From contig DATCCY010000125.1 in NCBI GenBank assembly GCA_036510975.1, positions 1-64,000 of the forward strand: DNA of 64,000 nucleotides, written 5' to 3'. Position numbers and translations under genes: made by a program. Shown piece by piece: positions 32,374 through 44,300 of this stretch. This stretch comes from Longivirga sp036510975 (GTDB taxonomy: Bacteria; Actinomycetota; Actinomycetes; S36-B12; CAIYMF01). The notes beneath the pieces were generated by a model. The model did no database searches. It saw only the letters and a list, made by a program, of their open reading frames with translations, and was not told the DNA's origin. Numbering within the stretch: position 1 is the stretch's first letter; the number at the start of each line of letters is the position of its first letter.

Positions 32374-32993
32374 TCAGCCGACGATGAGGCTCATCGCCTC
32401 GGCCCGGGTGGCGGGGTCGCGCAGCTGGCCGCGCACGGCGCTCGTGGTCGTGCGCGCACCGGGCTTGCGGATGCCGCGCATCGACATGCAGAGGTGCTCG
32501 CACTGGATCACCACGATGACGCCGCGCGGCTGCAGGATCCGTACGATCGCGTCGGCGATCTGGGTCGTGAGCCGCTCCTGGACCTGGGGCCGCTTCGCGT
32601 AGACGTCGACGAGACGCGCGAGCTTCGACAACCCCGTGATCCGGCCGTCGGCGCCCGGGATGTAGCCGACGTGGGCGACACCGTGGAACGGGACGAGGTG
32701 GTGCTCGCAGGTGGAGTAGACCTCGATGTCCTGCACGAGGACCATCTCGTCGTGCCCGAGGTCGAACGTGGTGGTGAGCACCTCGTCCGCGGTCTGGCGG
32801 AGGCCGGCGAACATCTCGGCGTAGGCGCGTGCCACCCTGGCCGGGGTCTCGCGCAGTCCGTCGCGCCCGGGGTTCTCCCCCACGGCCGCGAGCAGCTCGC
32901 GGACGGCTGCCTCGGCGCGGTCGTGGTCGAACGGGGCCGTGACGACGTGCTCGGGCACGTGGACCGGGTCGATGCCCGACCCGTGCTCGGTGC

Positions 32994-32997
<4 letters not shown>
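32374..32997 (-). CDS. folE: GTP cyclohydrolase I
   Basis: 207 residues. It converts GTP to dihydroneopterin triphosphate, the first step of folate synthesis. Zinc ligands are visible in VYSTCEHHLVPFHG and QCEHLCMSMRGIRKPG; the active-site region ITGLSKLARLVDVYAKRPQV is typical. GTG start at 32997 overlaps the ftsH stop by 4 bases. A longer in-frame extension would lie within ftsH and is rejected. Confidence 0.96.
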
Positions 32998-35009
<2,012 letters not shown>

Positions 35010-35265
35010 GGACCTGGGGCTGCTTGCCCCGTCCCTCCTGCCGACGACGAGCGAGTGCGACCGGGGGGACCGGCCGGGCGTTATACGTCCCTCGACGGTA
35101 CACCGGCACGGCGCCGTGCGCCGTCCCGCGGTCGACCGAGGGCTGCTCTCACCAGGGCAGACGCCGTCCGTGCCCGGGTTGTTCCCGCCGTTCGCCACGG
35201 GCGGAACGCGGCTCCCGGACGACGACGGATACTGGGGCCGAGGACCTGAGCCGGGAGGTGCGCGC

Positions 35266-35757
35266 GTGGACCGTGAGCAGGCGGCCGGGCTGCTCGGCGT
35301 GCCGCGCGGCGCCTCGCCGCGGCGGCTCGAGAAGGCCTTCCGCGCCCGCGTGCGCGCCGCGCACCCCGACCGGTTCCCGCCGGGCTCGGAGGCGTGGGAG
35401 GACGCCAACCGCCTGCTCGGCCTCCTGCTCGAGGCGCGCGCCGTGCTCGGCCTCGTCCCTGACGGGCCGTCCGGCCCCACCGCGACGTCGGCGGAGGGAA
35501 CGGCGTACGACGCGGTGCCCTCGTGGGAGCGCAGCTCGGAGGGGTTCCGCAGCGCCCGGGACACCGACCGGATGGCGCGGGCCTGGGGCTACGCGTGGGG
35601 CGCGTTCCTCGTCGGCTCGGCGATCCTGAGCTGGGTCGTCGGGTCCACGGGCGCCACCAACGACGCCCTGCCGCTATGGAGCCCGGCCCTGGCGGCGATC
35701 GGAGTGACGGCGCTCGTGATCGGCTGGCGCGCCGACCGGAGGCTCCGTCAGGAGTAG
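35266..35757 (+). CDS. J-domain-like small membrane protein
   Basis: 163 residues. Residues 1-65 resemble a DnaJ domain: AAGLLGVPRGASPRRLEKAF then RARVRAAHPDR with the HPD tripeptide that stimulates DnaK. The C-terminal half has two membrane spans (about 105-125 and 133-153). GTG 35266 is preceded by GGGAGG. It may recruit Hsp70 to the membrane (inference). Its last 10 bases overlap the converging hpt gene. Confidence 0.7.
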   Translation: MDREQAAGLLGVPRGASPRRLEKAFRARVRAAHPDRFPPGSEAWEDANRLLGLLLEARAVLGLVPDGPSGPTATSAEGTAYDAVPSWERSSEGFRSARDTDRMARAWGYAWGAFLVGSAILSWVVGSTGATNDALPLWSPALAAIGVTALVIGWRADRRLRQE

Positions 35758-36299
35758 ACGTGGGGCGCGAGGGTGCCGACGACGCGCAGGTTGCGGTACT
35801 TCTCTGCGTAGTCGAGGCCGTAGCCGACGACGAACTCGTTGGGGATGTCGTAGCCGACGTACTTCACGTCGACCGCGACCTTCACCGCGTCGGGCTTGCG
35901 CAGCATCGTGAGCACCTCCACCGACGCTGGTCCGCGCGAGCGGAGGTTGCGCAGCAGCCAGGACAGCGTGAGCCCGGAGTCGAGGATGTCCTCGACGACG
36001 AGCACGTGCTTGCCGGTGATGTCGCGGTCGAGGTCCTTCATGATGCGCACGACGCCTGACGACTTCGTCCCCGAGCCGTACGACGACACCGCCATCCAGT
36101 CCATCTCGATGGGCGCGGCCAGCGCGCGCGACAGGTCCGCCATGAGCATGACCGCGCCCTTGAGGACCCCGACGAGCAGGAGGTCCTTGCCCTCGTAGTC
36201 GGCATCGACCAGCGCCGCGAGCTCGCGGATCTTCGCGTCGATGGCCGCCTCGTCGATCAGGACCTTCTCGAGGTCCGCTCCGAGGTGCGAGGCATCCAT
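35748..36299 (-). CDS. hpt: hypoxanthine phosphoribosyltransferase
   Basis: 183 residues, the normal size. It salvages hypoxanthine/guanine to IMP/GMP. Signatures: LLLVGVLKGAVMLMADLSR, AVSSYGSGTKSSGVVRI flexible loop, and the PRPP-binding motif VLVVEDILDSGLTLSWLL. It ends with FVVGYGLDYAEKYRNL. The ATG follows the tilS stop directly, an arrangement conserved in actinobacteria and other bacteria. Confidence 0.95.
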   Translation of the reverse strand: MDASHLGADLEKVLIDEAAIDAKIRELAALVDADYEGKDLLLVGVLKGAVMLMADLSRALAAPIEMDWMAVSSYGSGTKSSGVVRIMKDLDRDITGKHVLVVEDILDSGLTLSWLLRNLRSRGPASVEVLTMLRKPDAVKVAVDVKYVGYDIPNEFVVGYGLDYAEKYRNLRVVGTLAPHVYS

Positions 36300-37277
36300 C
36301 TAGGGCTCCAGTCGCTGGGGGGTCGCGCGCAGGGCGAGCCTGCCACAGTCGCGCAGCGCCTCGACACCGCCCGGGAGCGCGACAGCCCCCTGCCCCCGCC
36401 AGTCGGTCGCGAGCGCGAGGACCCGGCGCACGTGGGCCGACCCGAGCGCGCCGGGCGGGCAGCCGCCGTCGACCAGCCAGGTCCGCACGATCCGGCTGCG
36501 GACCGCCTCGGGCAGCGCCGCGAGCGCATCGGCGGGCAGCCGGCCCTCGTCGTCGACGAGGTGGTGGGCCGCGGCGATCGCGTCGAGGGCGTCGGCGTCG
36601 GCCCGGGCGAGGTCGGCGGTGCGGGCCAGCGCCTCGGCGACACCGGGTCCGAGCTCGCGCTCGAGCACGGGCAGCACCGAGTGCCGCACCCGGGCGCGCG
36701 CGAAGCGGTCGTCGGCGTTGTGCGGGTCGTCGACCACGGGGGCACCGTTGGGGACGGCTGCGCGGACGGTCGCGCGCGGCAGGTCCAGCAGCGGGCGGCG
36801 CAGCGGGTCTCGCACCCGCGCCATCCCCGCGAGGCTGCGCGTCCCGGAGCCCCGCGCGAGGCCCAGCAGGACGGTCTCCGCCTGGTCGTCGCGGGTGTGG
36901 CCGAGGAGCACCGCGGCCGCACCGAGCCGCTCGGCGACGTCGAGGAGCGCGGCGTAGCGGGCGTCGCGGGCCGCGGCCTCGAGGCCCTCTCCCCTCGCCT
37001 CGACCGCGACGGTGACCACCTCGACGGGGTCGAGGCCCATCTCCCGCAGCCAGGCCGCGGTCGTGGTCGCGGTCGCGGCCGACCCCACCTGCAGCCCGTG
37101 GTCGACCACCACGGCGCCGACGCGCGGACGGACCGCTCGGGCTGCGACGGCGAGGGCGACGGAGTCCGGGCCCCCCGAGCAGGCGACGAGGACGAGCGCG
37201 TGGTCGGGGACGCCCGCGAGGTCGTCGGCCACCGCACGGCGCACGTCGTGCGCCGGAGGCAGCTCGCCGCGGACCAT
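36300..37277 (-). CDS. tilS: tRNA(Ile)-lysidine synthetase
   Basis: 325 residues. It modifies C34 of the CAU-anticodon tRNA-Ile to lysidine. N-terminal PP-loop ATPase motif ACSGGPDSVALAVAA (SGGxDS at about 34-39), VVVDHGLQ, and LLGHTRDDQAETVLLGLARG. The C-terminal region is the short TilS-type substrate-binding half found in actinobacteria. ATG 37277, 5 bases after the metalloprotease stop. A longer frame into the upstream gene is discounted. Confidence 0.93.
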   Translation of the reverse strand: MVRGELPPAHDVRRAVADDLAGVPDHALVLVACSGGPDSVALAVAARAVRPRVGAVVVDHGLQVGSAATATTTAAWLREMGLDPVEVVTVAVEARGEGLEAAARDARYAALLDVAERLGAAAVLLGHTRDDQAETVLLGLARGSGTRSLAGMARVRDPLRRPLLDLPRATVRAAVPNGAPVVDDPHNADDRFARARVRHSVLPVLERELGPGVAEALARTADLARADADALDAIAAAHHLVDDEGRLPADALAALPEAVRSRIVRTWLVDGGCPPGALGSAHVRRVLALATDWRGQGAVALPGGVEALRDCGRLALRATPQRLEP

Positions 37278-37282
37278 CGCCG

Positions 37283-38329
37283 TCAGGCGGGCAGCAGGTC
37301 GGACGCGACGCGGCGGCACCACGCGGCGGGGTCGAGCACCTCGTCGCGCGTCGGCAGCGACTCGGGGCCGGACCACACCCGGTTGAAGCCGTCGCGGCCC
37401 ACGAGATCGGTGGCACCGGAGACGAAGCTGCGGCCCTCGGAGTACTGGCGCAGCTTCGCGTCGAGCCCCAGCAGCCGGCGCGCGAGTCCGTCGACGGCCC
37501 CGGGCTCGCCCCGGCGCTTCTCGAACCGCTCGCGGATCGTCGCCACGGTCGGCACGATCTCCGGGCCGACGTCGTCCATCACGTGGTCCGCGTGACCCTC
37601 GAGCAGGCTCATGAGGGCGGTGATGCGGTCGAACACCACGCGCTGCTCCTCGCTCTGCACCGCGTCGACGAGCGACGCGTCGTCGTTGCCGCGCACCGCG
37701 GCGAGCACCGCGCCGAGCCCGGCGCTCAGCCGCCGCATCAGCTCCCCGGCACCGGGGTCGGACAGCGCGAGGTAGTCGTGGATCTCGCCGACGAGATGGC
37801 CGGCGAGCCACGGCACTGCGCCGAACTGCACGCGGTGGGTCTCCTCGTGCAGGCACACCCACAGCCGGAAGTCCCGCGGCTCGACGTCGAGATGGCGCTC
37901 GGCCGCCACGATGTTCGGCGCGACGAGCAGCAGCCGTCCCTGGCGCGCCGAGGTGAACGCCTCGAACTGGCCGAGCACCTTGCCGGACAGGTAGCCGAGC
38001 ACGCCGCCCATCTGGACCGCCGTCACGCGGGACCCGACCGCCGTGACGATCGACGGGTTCTCCGTGGCCATCCGCTCGAGCAGCGGCGCGAGCACGAGCC
38101 GGAAGCCGTCGATGTTGCTGTCGATCCACGCGCCGCGGTCGACGATGATCGCCTCCGGCGCGTCCCCGGCGTCGAGCCCGGTGCGCTCGCGCACGGGACC
38201 GACGGCGTAGCGCGCCAGCGCCCTCAGGTCGGCGACGGCGGTGATGGCCTCCTCGCGCGACGAACCGGGTCCGGACGGCGCGAACCGTCGCCCGGTCGTG
38301 CGGGCGAGACCCCAGTCGACGACCTCCAC
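37283..38329 (-). CDS. DUF2342 zinc-dependent metalloprotease-like protein
   Basis: 348 residues. The family, conserved next to tilS and dacB in actinobacteria (Rv3626c position), carries a zincin-like motif, here LHEETHRVQF (HExxH), and a downstream SLLEGHADHVMD where E and H could add ligands. IVDRGAWIDSNIDGF and LLLVAPNIVAAERHLDV are conserved segments. No signal peptide, so cytoplasmic; substrate unknown. The GTG at 38329 has TAGGGT 7 bases upstream on the reverse strand (leaderless). It starts the metalloprotease-tilS-hpt unit. Confidence 0.85.
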   Translation of the reverse strand: MEVVDWGLARTTGRRFAPSGPGSSREEAITAVADLRALARYAVGPVRERTGLDAGDAPEAIIVDRGAWIDSNIDGFRLVLAPLLERMATENPSIVTAVGSRVTAVQMGGVLGYLSGKVLGQFEAFTSARQGRLLLVAPNIVAAERHLDVEPRDFRLWVCLHEETHRVQFGAVPWLAGHLVGEIHDYLALSDPGAGELMRRLSAGLGAVLAAVRGNDDASLVDAVQSEEQRVVFDRITALMSLLEGHADHVMDDVGPEIVPTVATIRERFEKRRGEPGAVDGLARRLLGLDAKLRQYSEGRSFVSGATDLVGRDGFNRVWSGPESLPTRDEVLDPAAWCRRVASDLLPA

Positions 38330-38355
38330 GCGAGCGACCCTACGTCAGGGGGTCC

Positions 38356-41300
38356 TCACGACGCCGGGCCGCTCCCCGGCCGGCGACGGCGCCCGGTGGT
38401 CAGGAGCACCCCGCCGACCATGAAGGACGTGAGCGCGAGCAGCAGCAGCGAGGCGGCATCCGCACCGGTCTGCACGAGTCCACCCGTGTTCGGGATCGTG
38501 AAGGTCGCGGTCGAGCTGTCGTTGCCCGGGTGGTGGTCGACGTGCCCGGTGAGTGACGCGTGGTTCTCGATGACCGTGCCGCCCGCGGCGGACGCGCGCG
38601 ACACCAGCTCGAACGCCACGGTGGACCCGACGGGCACCAGACCGGTGTGGGTGCAGGTGACCGTCTGGCCGTTCACCCCGCACGACCAGCCGGGGCCGGT
38701 AGCGGAGACGTAGGTCAGTCCGGCGGGCAGGACGTCGGTGACGACGATCGGTGCCTGCGAGACGTTCGGGCCGTTGTTCGTCACGGCGATGACCCACGTG
38801 GCCAGTCGCGTGGTCCCGTCGTAGGAGCCGAGCTTCTTCACGAGCGCGAGCTCGACCAGCGGCTGCACCGCGGTCGGGTCGGTCGCCGTGTTGTTCGTGC
38901 TGTCGGTCTCCTCCGACGGCGTCGACACCGTCGCGGTGTTGACCACCCCGGGGAAGGCCGAGGGCAGCACCGTGACGGTCAGCGCGAACGAGACCGAGGC
39001 GCCGACGGTGATCGCACCGGTGTGCACGCAGGTGACGGCCTGCCCCGCCGCGGAGCAGGCCCAGCCGACACCCGCGCCCGAGACGAACCGGAGGCCGGTC
39101 GGCAGGGTGTCGACCACGGTCTGCGGACCGGGGTCGGCCGTCGGGCCGTTGTTGGTGACCGCGATCGCGTAGGACGCACGCGACCCGACCTGGACCGGGC
39201 CCGCGTGGCTCTTCGCGATCGTCAGGTCGACGAGCGCGGGGACGGACACGGCGTCGGCGTCGGTGTTGTTCGCGGGGACCGGGTCCGGCGTCTGCGCCGC
39301 GACCGTCGCCGTGTTCGTCACCGAGGGGTACGCCGCCGCCAGCACCGTGACGGTCATGGTGATCGGCTCGGCCGTCGCGCCAGGGGCGAGCGTGCCGGCG
39401 AGGGCGCAGGTGACGGTGCCGCCGGTCTCGGCGCAGGTCCATCCCGTCCCCGTCGCCGAGACGTAGCGGAGGCCCGCGGGCAGGGCGTCGCTCACCGACA
39501 CCTGTCGGGCCAGCGAGGGGCCGTGGTTGACCACGGAGAGCGTGTACCCGAGCGGGCTGCCGACGTGCGCCGAGCCCACGTGGGTCTTCGTGATCTCGAG
39601 GTCCGCCGACTGCGTCACGCGTACCGGGTCGGTGTCGGTGTTGTTGTCCGGCACCGGGTCCGTCGTGGGTGAGGACACCTCGGCCGAGTTCCTGAGCAGG
39701 CCCGTGTCGAGGTCGGCGGCGAGGGACGCGCGGATCGCGAGCGCCGGCGCGGACGTGCCCGCGACGAGAGCCGCGCCGCCGTCGAGGAGGCAGGTGACGT
39801 CCTGGCCCGTCGGTGTCGCGGCCGCCGGAGTGCACGTCCACGGACCGGTGCTCGACACGAAGGTGAGTCCGACGGGGAGCGTGTCGACCACGGTGATGTC
39901 GGGCTGGGCGTCCGACGGCCCGTCGTTGCGGACGGCGACGTCGTAGAGGATCTCGGTGCCGGCGGCGGGCCGGTCGTAGGCGGCCGCGTGCGACTTCCTC
40001 AGGACGAGGTCGGCCCGCGCCACGACGTGCACGGTGTCGCTGCTCGTGTTGTTCGCGGGGTTGTCACCGGGGGTCGACGTCGACACCAGGGCGGTGTTGG
40101 TGAGGGTCGTCTGGTCGGCCACCGACGACTCGACGCGGACGGCGATCAGGATCGTCGTGGCGAACGGAGCGGCCACCGTCGACGGCAGCTGCGAGGCACG
40201 CGTGCACGCGACCAGCTGTCCCACGGGCGTCGGACAGGTCCAGCCGTCACCGGCCGCGGACACCGGGACGAGCCCGGCCGGCAGCCGGTCGGTCACCGCG
40301 AGGGCGTCTGCGGTCGACGGGCCGCTGTTGGTCACGGTGAGGGTGAACGAGGTCGTCCCACCCGCGGCGACGTCGAGCGGTCCGTTGCGCTGCTTGAGGA
40401 TCGTGACGTCGGCGAGGTCGTCCACGGTGACGCGGTCGGTGTCGACGTTGTTGCCCGGAACCGGGTCGACGTCCGGCCCGTCGACGCTCGCGACGTTGGT
40501 CAGGACCGCCGGCCCGGCGGACGGGTCGACGTCGACGACGACCGAGATCGCAGGCGCGACGGCGGCGACCGGGTCGGTGACCGCGGACACGAGGGTCGCC
40601 GACCTCGTGCAGGTGACGAGCCGGCCGACCGCACCGCAGGTCCAGCCGGTCCCGGTCGCGCTCACGAACGTGGTCCCCTCGGGGAGGGCGTCGCTGACGA
40701 CGATGTCACCGGGCGAGTCCGACGGGCCGTTGTTGGTGACCGTGAGCGTCCAGGTGAACGGCCGCCCCGCGACGGCGTTTCCGCTGTGGGACTTCACGAT
40801 CTGGAGGTCGGACTCGCCGACGAACGCGCTCGAGTCGACGTCGGTGTTGTTGGTCAGGTTCGGGTCCGGGGTGGGGCTGCCGACGATCGCGGTGTTCACG
40901 ATCGTGCCGGTCACGTCGCTCGCGACGCTGACCACGAGGTCGACGATCGCGTCGCCGCTGACCAGGCCGTCGGGGTCCGCAGCCAACGGGCCCGTGAGGT
41001 CACAGGTCACGACCTGGAGCACCGCCGAGCAGGTCCACACGCCCGTGCGGTCGGTCGAGCTCAGGTACGTCAGGCCGGCGGGCAGGGTGTCGGTGATCCG
41101 CACCGGGGACGCCGCATCCGAGGGCCCGGTGTTGTCGACCGTCAGCCGGTAGATCGCGTTCGTCCCCGCCACGACCGAGCCGATGTTCGCCTTCTGGATC
41201 GACAGGTCGGCCGAGACCGCGGGGGTCGCGCGGTCGTCGTCGGTGTTGTTGCCGGGCACGGGGTCGGGCGTGGTGCCGGTGACCGTGGCCGTGTTGACGA

Positions 41301-44300
41301 CCTGCGCGGCCTGAGACGACGGGACCGAGACCACGACGACGAGCTGCGGGGCGTCGAGCCCAGGGCCGAGATCGGCGGCACGCACGCAGGTGATCCGTCC
41401 CGCGGTCGGGGTGTCGGCCTGGCACGCCGACCACCCGAGCCCGCGCGAGCTCACGAACGTGCTCCCCGGGGGCAGGGTGTCGACGACGGTGATCGGGCCG
41501 CGCGAGACCGACGGCCCGTTGTTGACCACGTCGATCGTGTAGGTCGCGTCCTGCCCGGCGATGATCGTCCCGGTGTGCGACTTCGTGATCGCGAGGTCGG
41601 CAGCCGTCGTCATCAGCGCGGTGTCGGCGTCGGCGTTGTTCGCCGGCAGCGGGTCGTAGGTGCGGGCGCCCGCGGTCGCGGCGTTGTGCACCGTCGTCCC
41701 CGAGGCGACGTCGGCCGGGATGAGCACCGTGACATTGACGACCGGGAAGGTCGCACCCGCGGCCAGCGTGGAGGTCGGGCTCGCCCGGGTGCACGACACG
41801 TCGGCACCGGAGTGGGTGCAGGTCCACCCCGTGCCCGCTGCGCTCACGAACGTGGTCGGCGCCTCGAGGGTGTCGGTGACGGTGAACGGCCCCACGGCGG
41901 TGTCCGGTCCGGCGTTGGAGACGGTGAGGGTCCAGGTGAACGGAGCACCCGCCACCGGCGTGCCCACGTGCGCCTTGTCGATGCGGACGTCGGCGGAGTC
42001 GATGCGCGTCGATGCCGTGGCCGGCTGGTCGCCGTAGTCGCCGAGGGCGTTGCCCGTGGCGCCGGTCGCGTCGAGGCCGAAGGAGTTGGCCGTGTTGGTG
42101 TGCGGGACGGTCGCGCCGACCCCCGGAGTCGTGACGACGCCCGCCTGGGGCGTGGCCTGGTAGGTGACCGTCACCTTCTGGCCGGGCATCAGGTCGGCGA
42201 GGCTCGTCCAGCGCAGGAACGAACGGCCGAAGATCGAGGTGATCGTCGGCTCCTCGGCGGTCGCCGTGGCGCCGTTGATGCTGATGCGCGCCGAACCGGT
42301 CGTGTAGACCCAGTTCGACGGAAGGGTGTCGGACACGTCGACGGCGAACGCCTCGGCGCCGCCGGTGTTCGTCGAGGTGACCGTCCAGGTGTACGGCGTC
42401 CCGATGTATGCAGGAGCGCCGCCGGTCGCTGCCTTGGCCGTGAGCAGGCGCGGGAACTGCGGCGTCACCGTCGCCGTGGTCGAGGGGCCGGCGTAGACCC
42501 GGCCACCGCTCGGCAGGCTCTCATAGGACTGCACGGTGGCGGTGTTGACGAGTGCGGCGGCGGTCAGGGTCGACGACGGCGCGAGGTGGGCGAAGTAGGC
42601 GAGGTTGTAGGCGTCGCCAGGGTTGAGCGGGCCGGCGAGGTCGGACGCGGGCCAGGTGATCGTGCCGCCACCGCGGACGGGGTCGTCGCCGGTGAGGACA
42701 CCGGCGCCCGGGATGAAGTCGACGACGACGCCGAGCGGCACGTGGTCGACCACAACCGTGTTGTACGCGTCGCTCACCGTCGACCCCGACGCGTTCGCGA
42801 CCAGGACGTTGTAGCGGAACACCTGACCGGTGTCCGGGGTCGTGTCGGTGACCAGCTTGGAGATCGACAGCCTCGGCTCGACGATCGTCACGGTGGCCGT
42901 GTCGGTCGCGCCGCTGCGGTCGAAGGTGTCCCCCGCGCTGGTCGGGACGCGTCCAGGCGCGAGGAACCAGGCCGTGGTGGCCGAGTTGGTGCGCGCGGTG
43001 CCTGCGGTGTTGGACGGCACGTCGAGCACCGTCGCGGTATAGGTGACGGTCTCGCGCCGGATGTTCGGCGAGGAGAGCAGGTCGCCGACGGTGAAGCCGT
43101 AGACCGTGCTGCCGTCCGCCTGCGGTGCAGGTGCGAGGGGCGTGCCGATGGTGCCGCAGTCGAGGTTGGTGACCGTGTCGACGCACGAGTAGGTGGCGTT
43201 GGACGGCGCGCTGAACCCGGCCGGCACGCGGTCGAGGACGGAGGCGCCGTAGAAGTTGATGTTCGGCGGGATCGCCGTGACGATCGTGAAGGTGGCGACC
43301 TGGCCGATGGTGCGGATCGGCTCGTCGACCGTCTTGAAGATGCCGGAGCCGGCCACTGTGACCGACGAGGTGTCGCTGCGCGAGTAGACGCGCTCGACGG
43401 GGTTGTCGAGCGCGTCGAAGCTCGGCTTGCCATCGTTGAGCGTGCTGCCGGTGAGCGTCGCCACGTTCGTGTAGGTGTCCCCGCCCACGGCGGTGAGGTC
43501 GACGGTCGCGGTGTAGGTGCGTGTCGTCGGGGTCGTCGACGCCGGCACGTCGCCGAGCGCCCAGACGAGACGGGTGGTGCCGGTGGCACAGCCGTTGGTG
43601 CCGGTGCCCCCGACCGGGGTCAGGCCCGGGCCGGCGCCGTACGCCGCGAAGGTGAGCCCGGAGGGCAGGCAGTCGACGACGAACGCGTCATGCAGCGGCG
43701 GTCTGTTCGTGACGGTGCCGTCGGCGTTCTGGTTGGCGACGCTGACGGTGTAGGTCACCGTCTGACCACCGACCACGAAGGTCGGCGTGTTGTTGGTCTT
43801 GAGGATGGTCGGGTTCGGCTGGCGCACGTTGACCGTGTAGGTCCTGGTCACGGCCGGGATCGCGGCGCCGCCGGGCGAGTCCACGCTGGTGAAGCGGGCC
43901 GTGTTGACCCGGTTGATGGCGTTCTGGGCCGTCGTGAGCGCGTCGCTCGTGACGCGCACCGTGGCGGTCACGAGGAACCGCGCAGGCGACGCCGTGGCGT
44001 TGTCGAACACGCCGGCGATCGTGAGGGTCCCATTCGCCGGGTCGAGCGAGACGTTGCCGGGCACCGTGCCGGGAGAGGCGCACGCGGGCAGCGGGTCGGG
44101 ACCCGTCGGCGTGGGCGCGACCGGGCAGAACTCCACCGTCGCGATCGGGCTCGGCTGCAGCACGAACCCGGTCGGCAGTGCGTCGGAGAGCGCTCCGTTG
44201 AAGACCGCGGTGCCGGCGGGGACGGTGACGGCGTAGCGGTAGGTGACCAGCTCACCGATGGTCGCCTGGTTGGGGGCGTTGTTGCTCGCCTCGTCGACCG

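Noticed and set aside
35010..35265. A gene or RNA in the 256-base gap upstream of ftsH
   Set aside because: Only a possible reverse-strand promoter (GTATAAC near 35085) and a short GGGGC/GCCCC hairpin next to the ftsH start were seen. Open frames there are extensions of neighbours.
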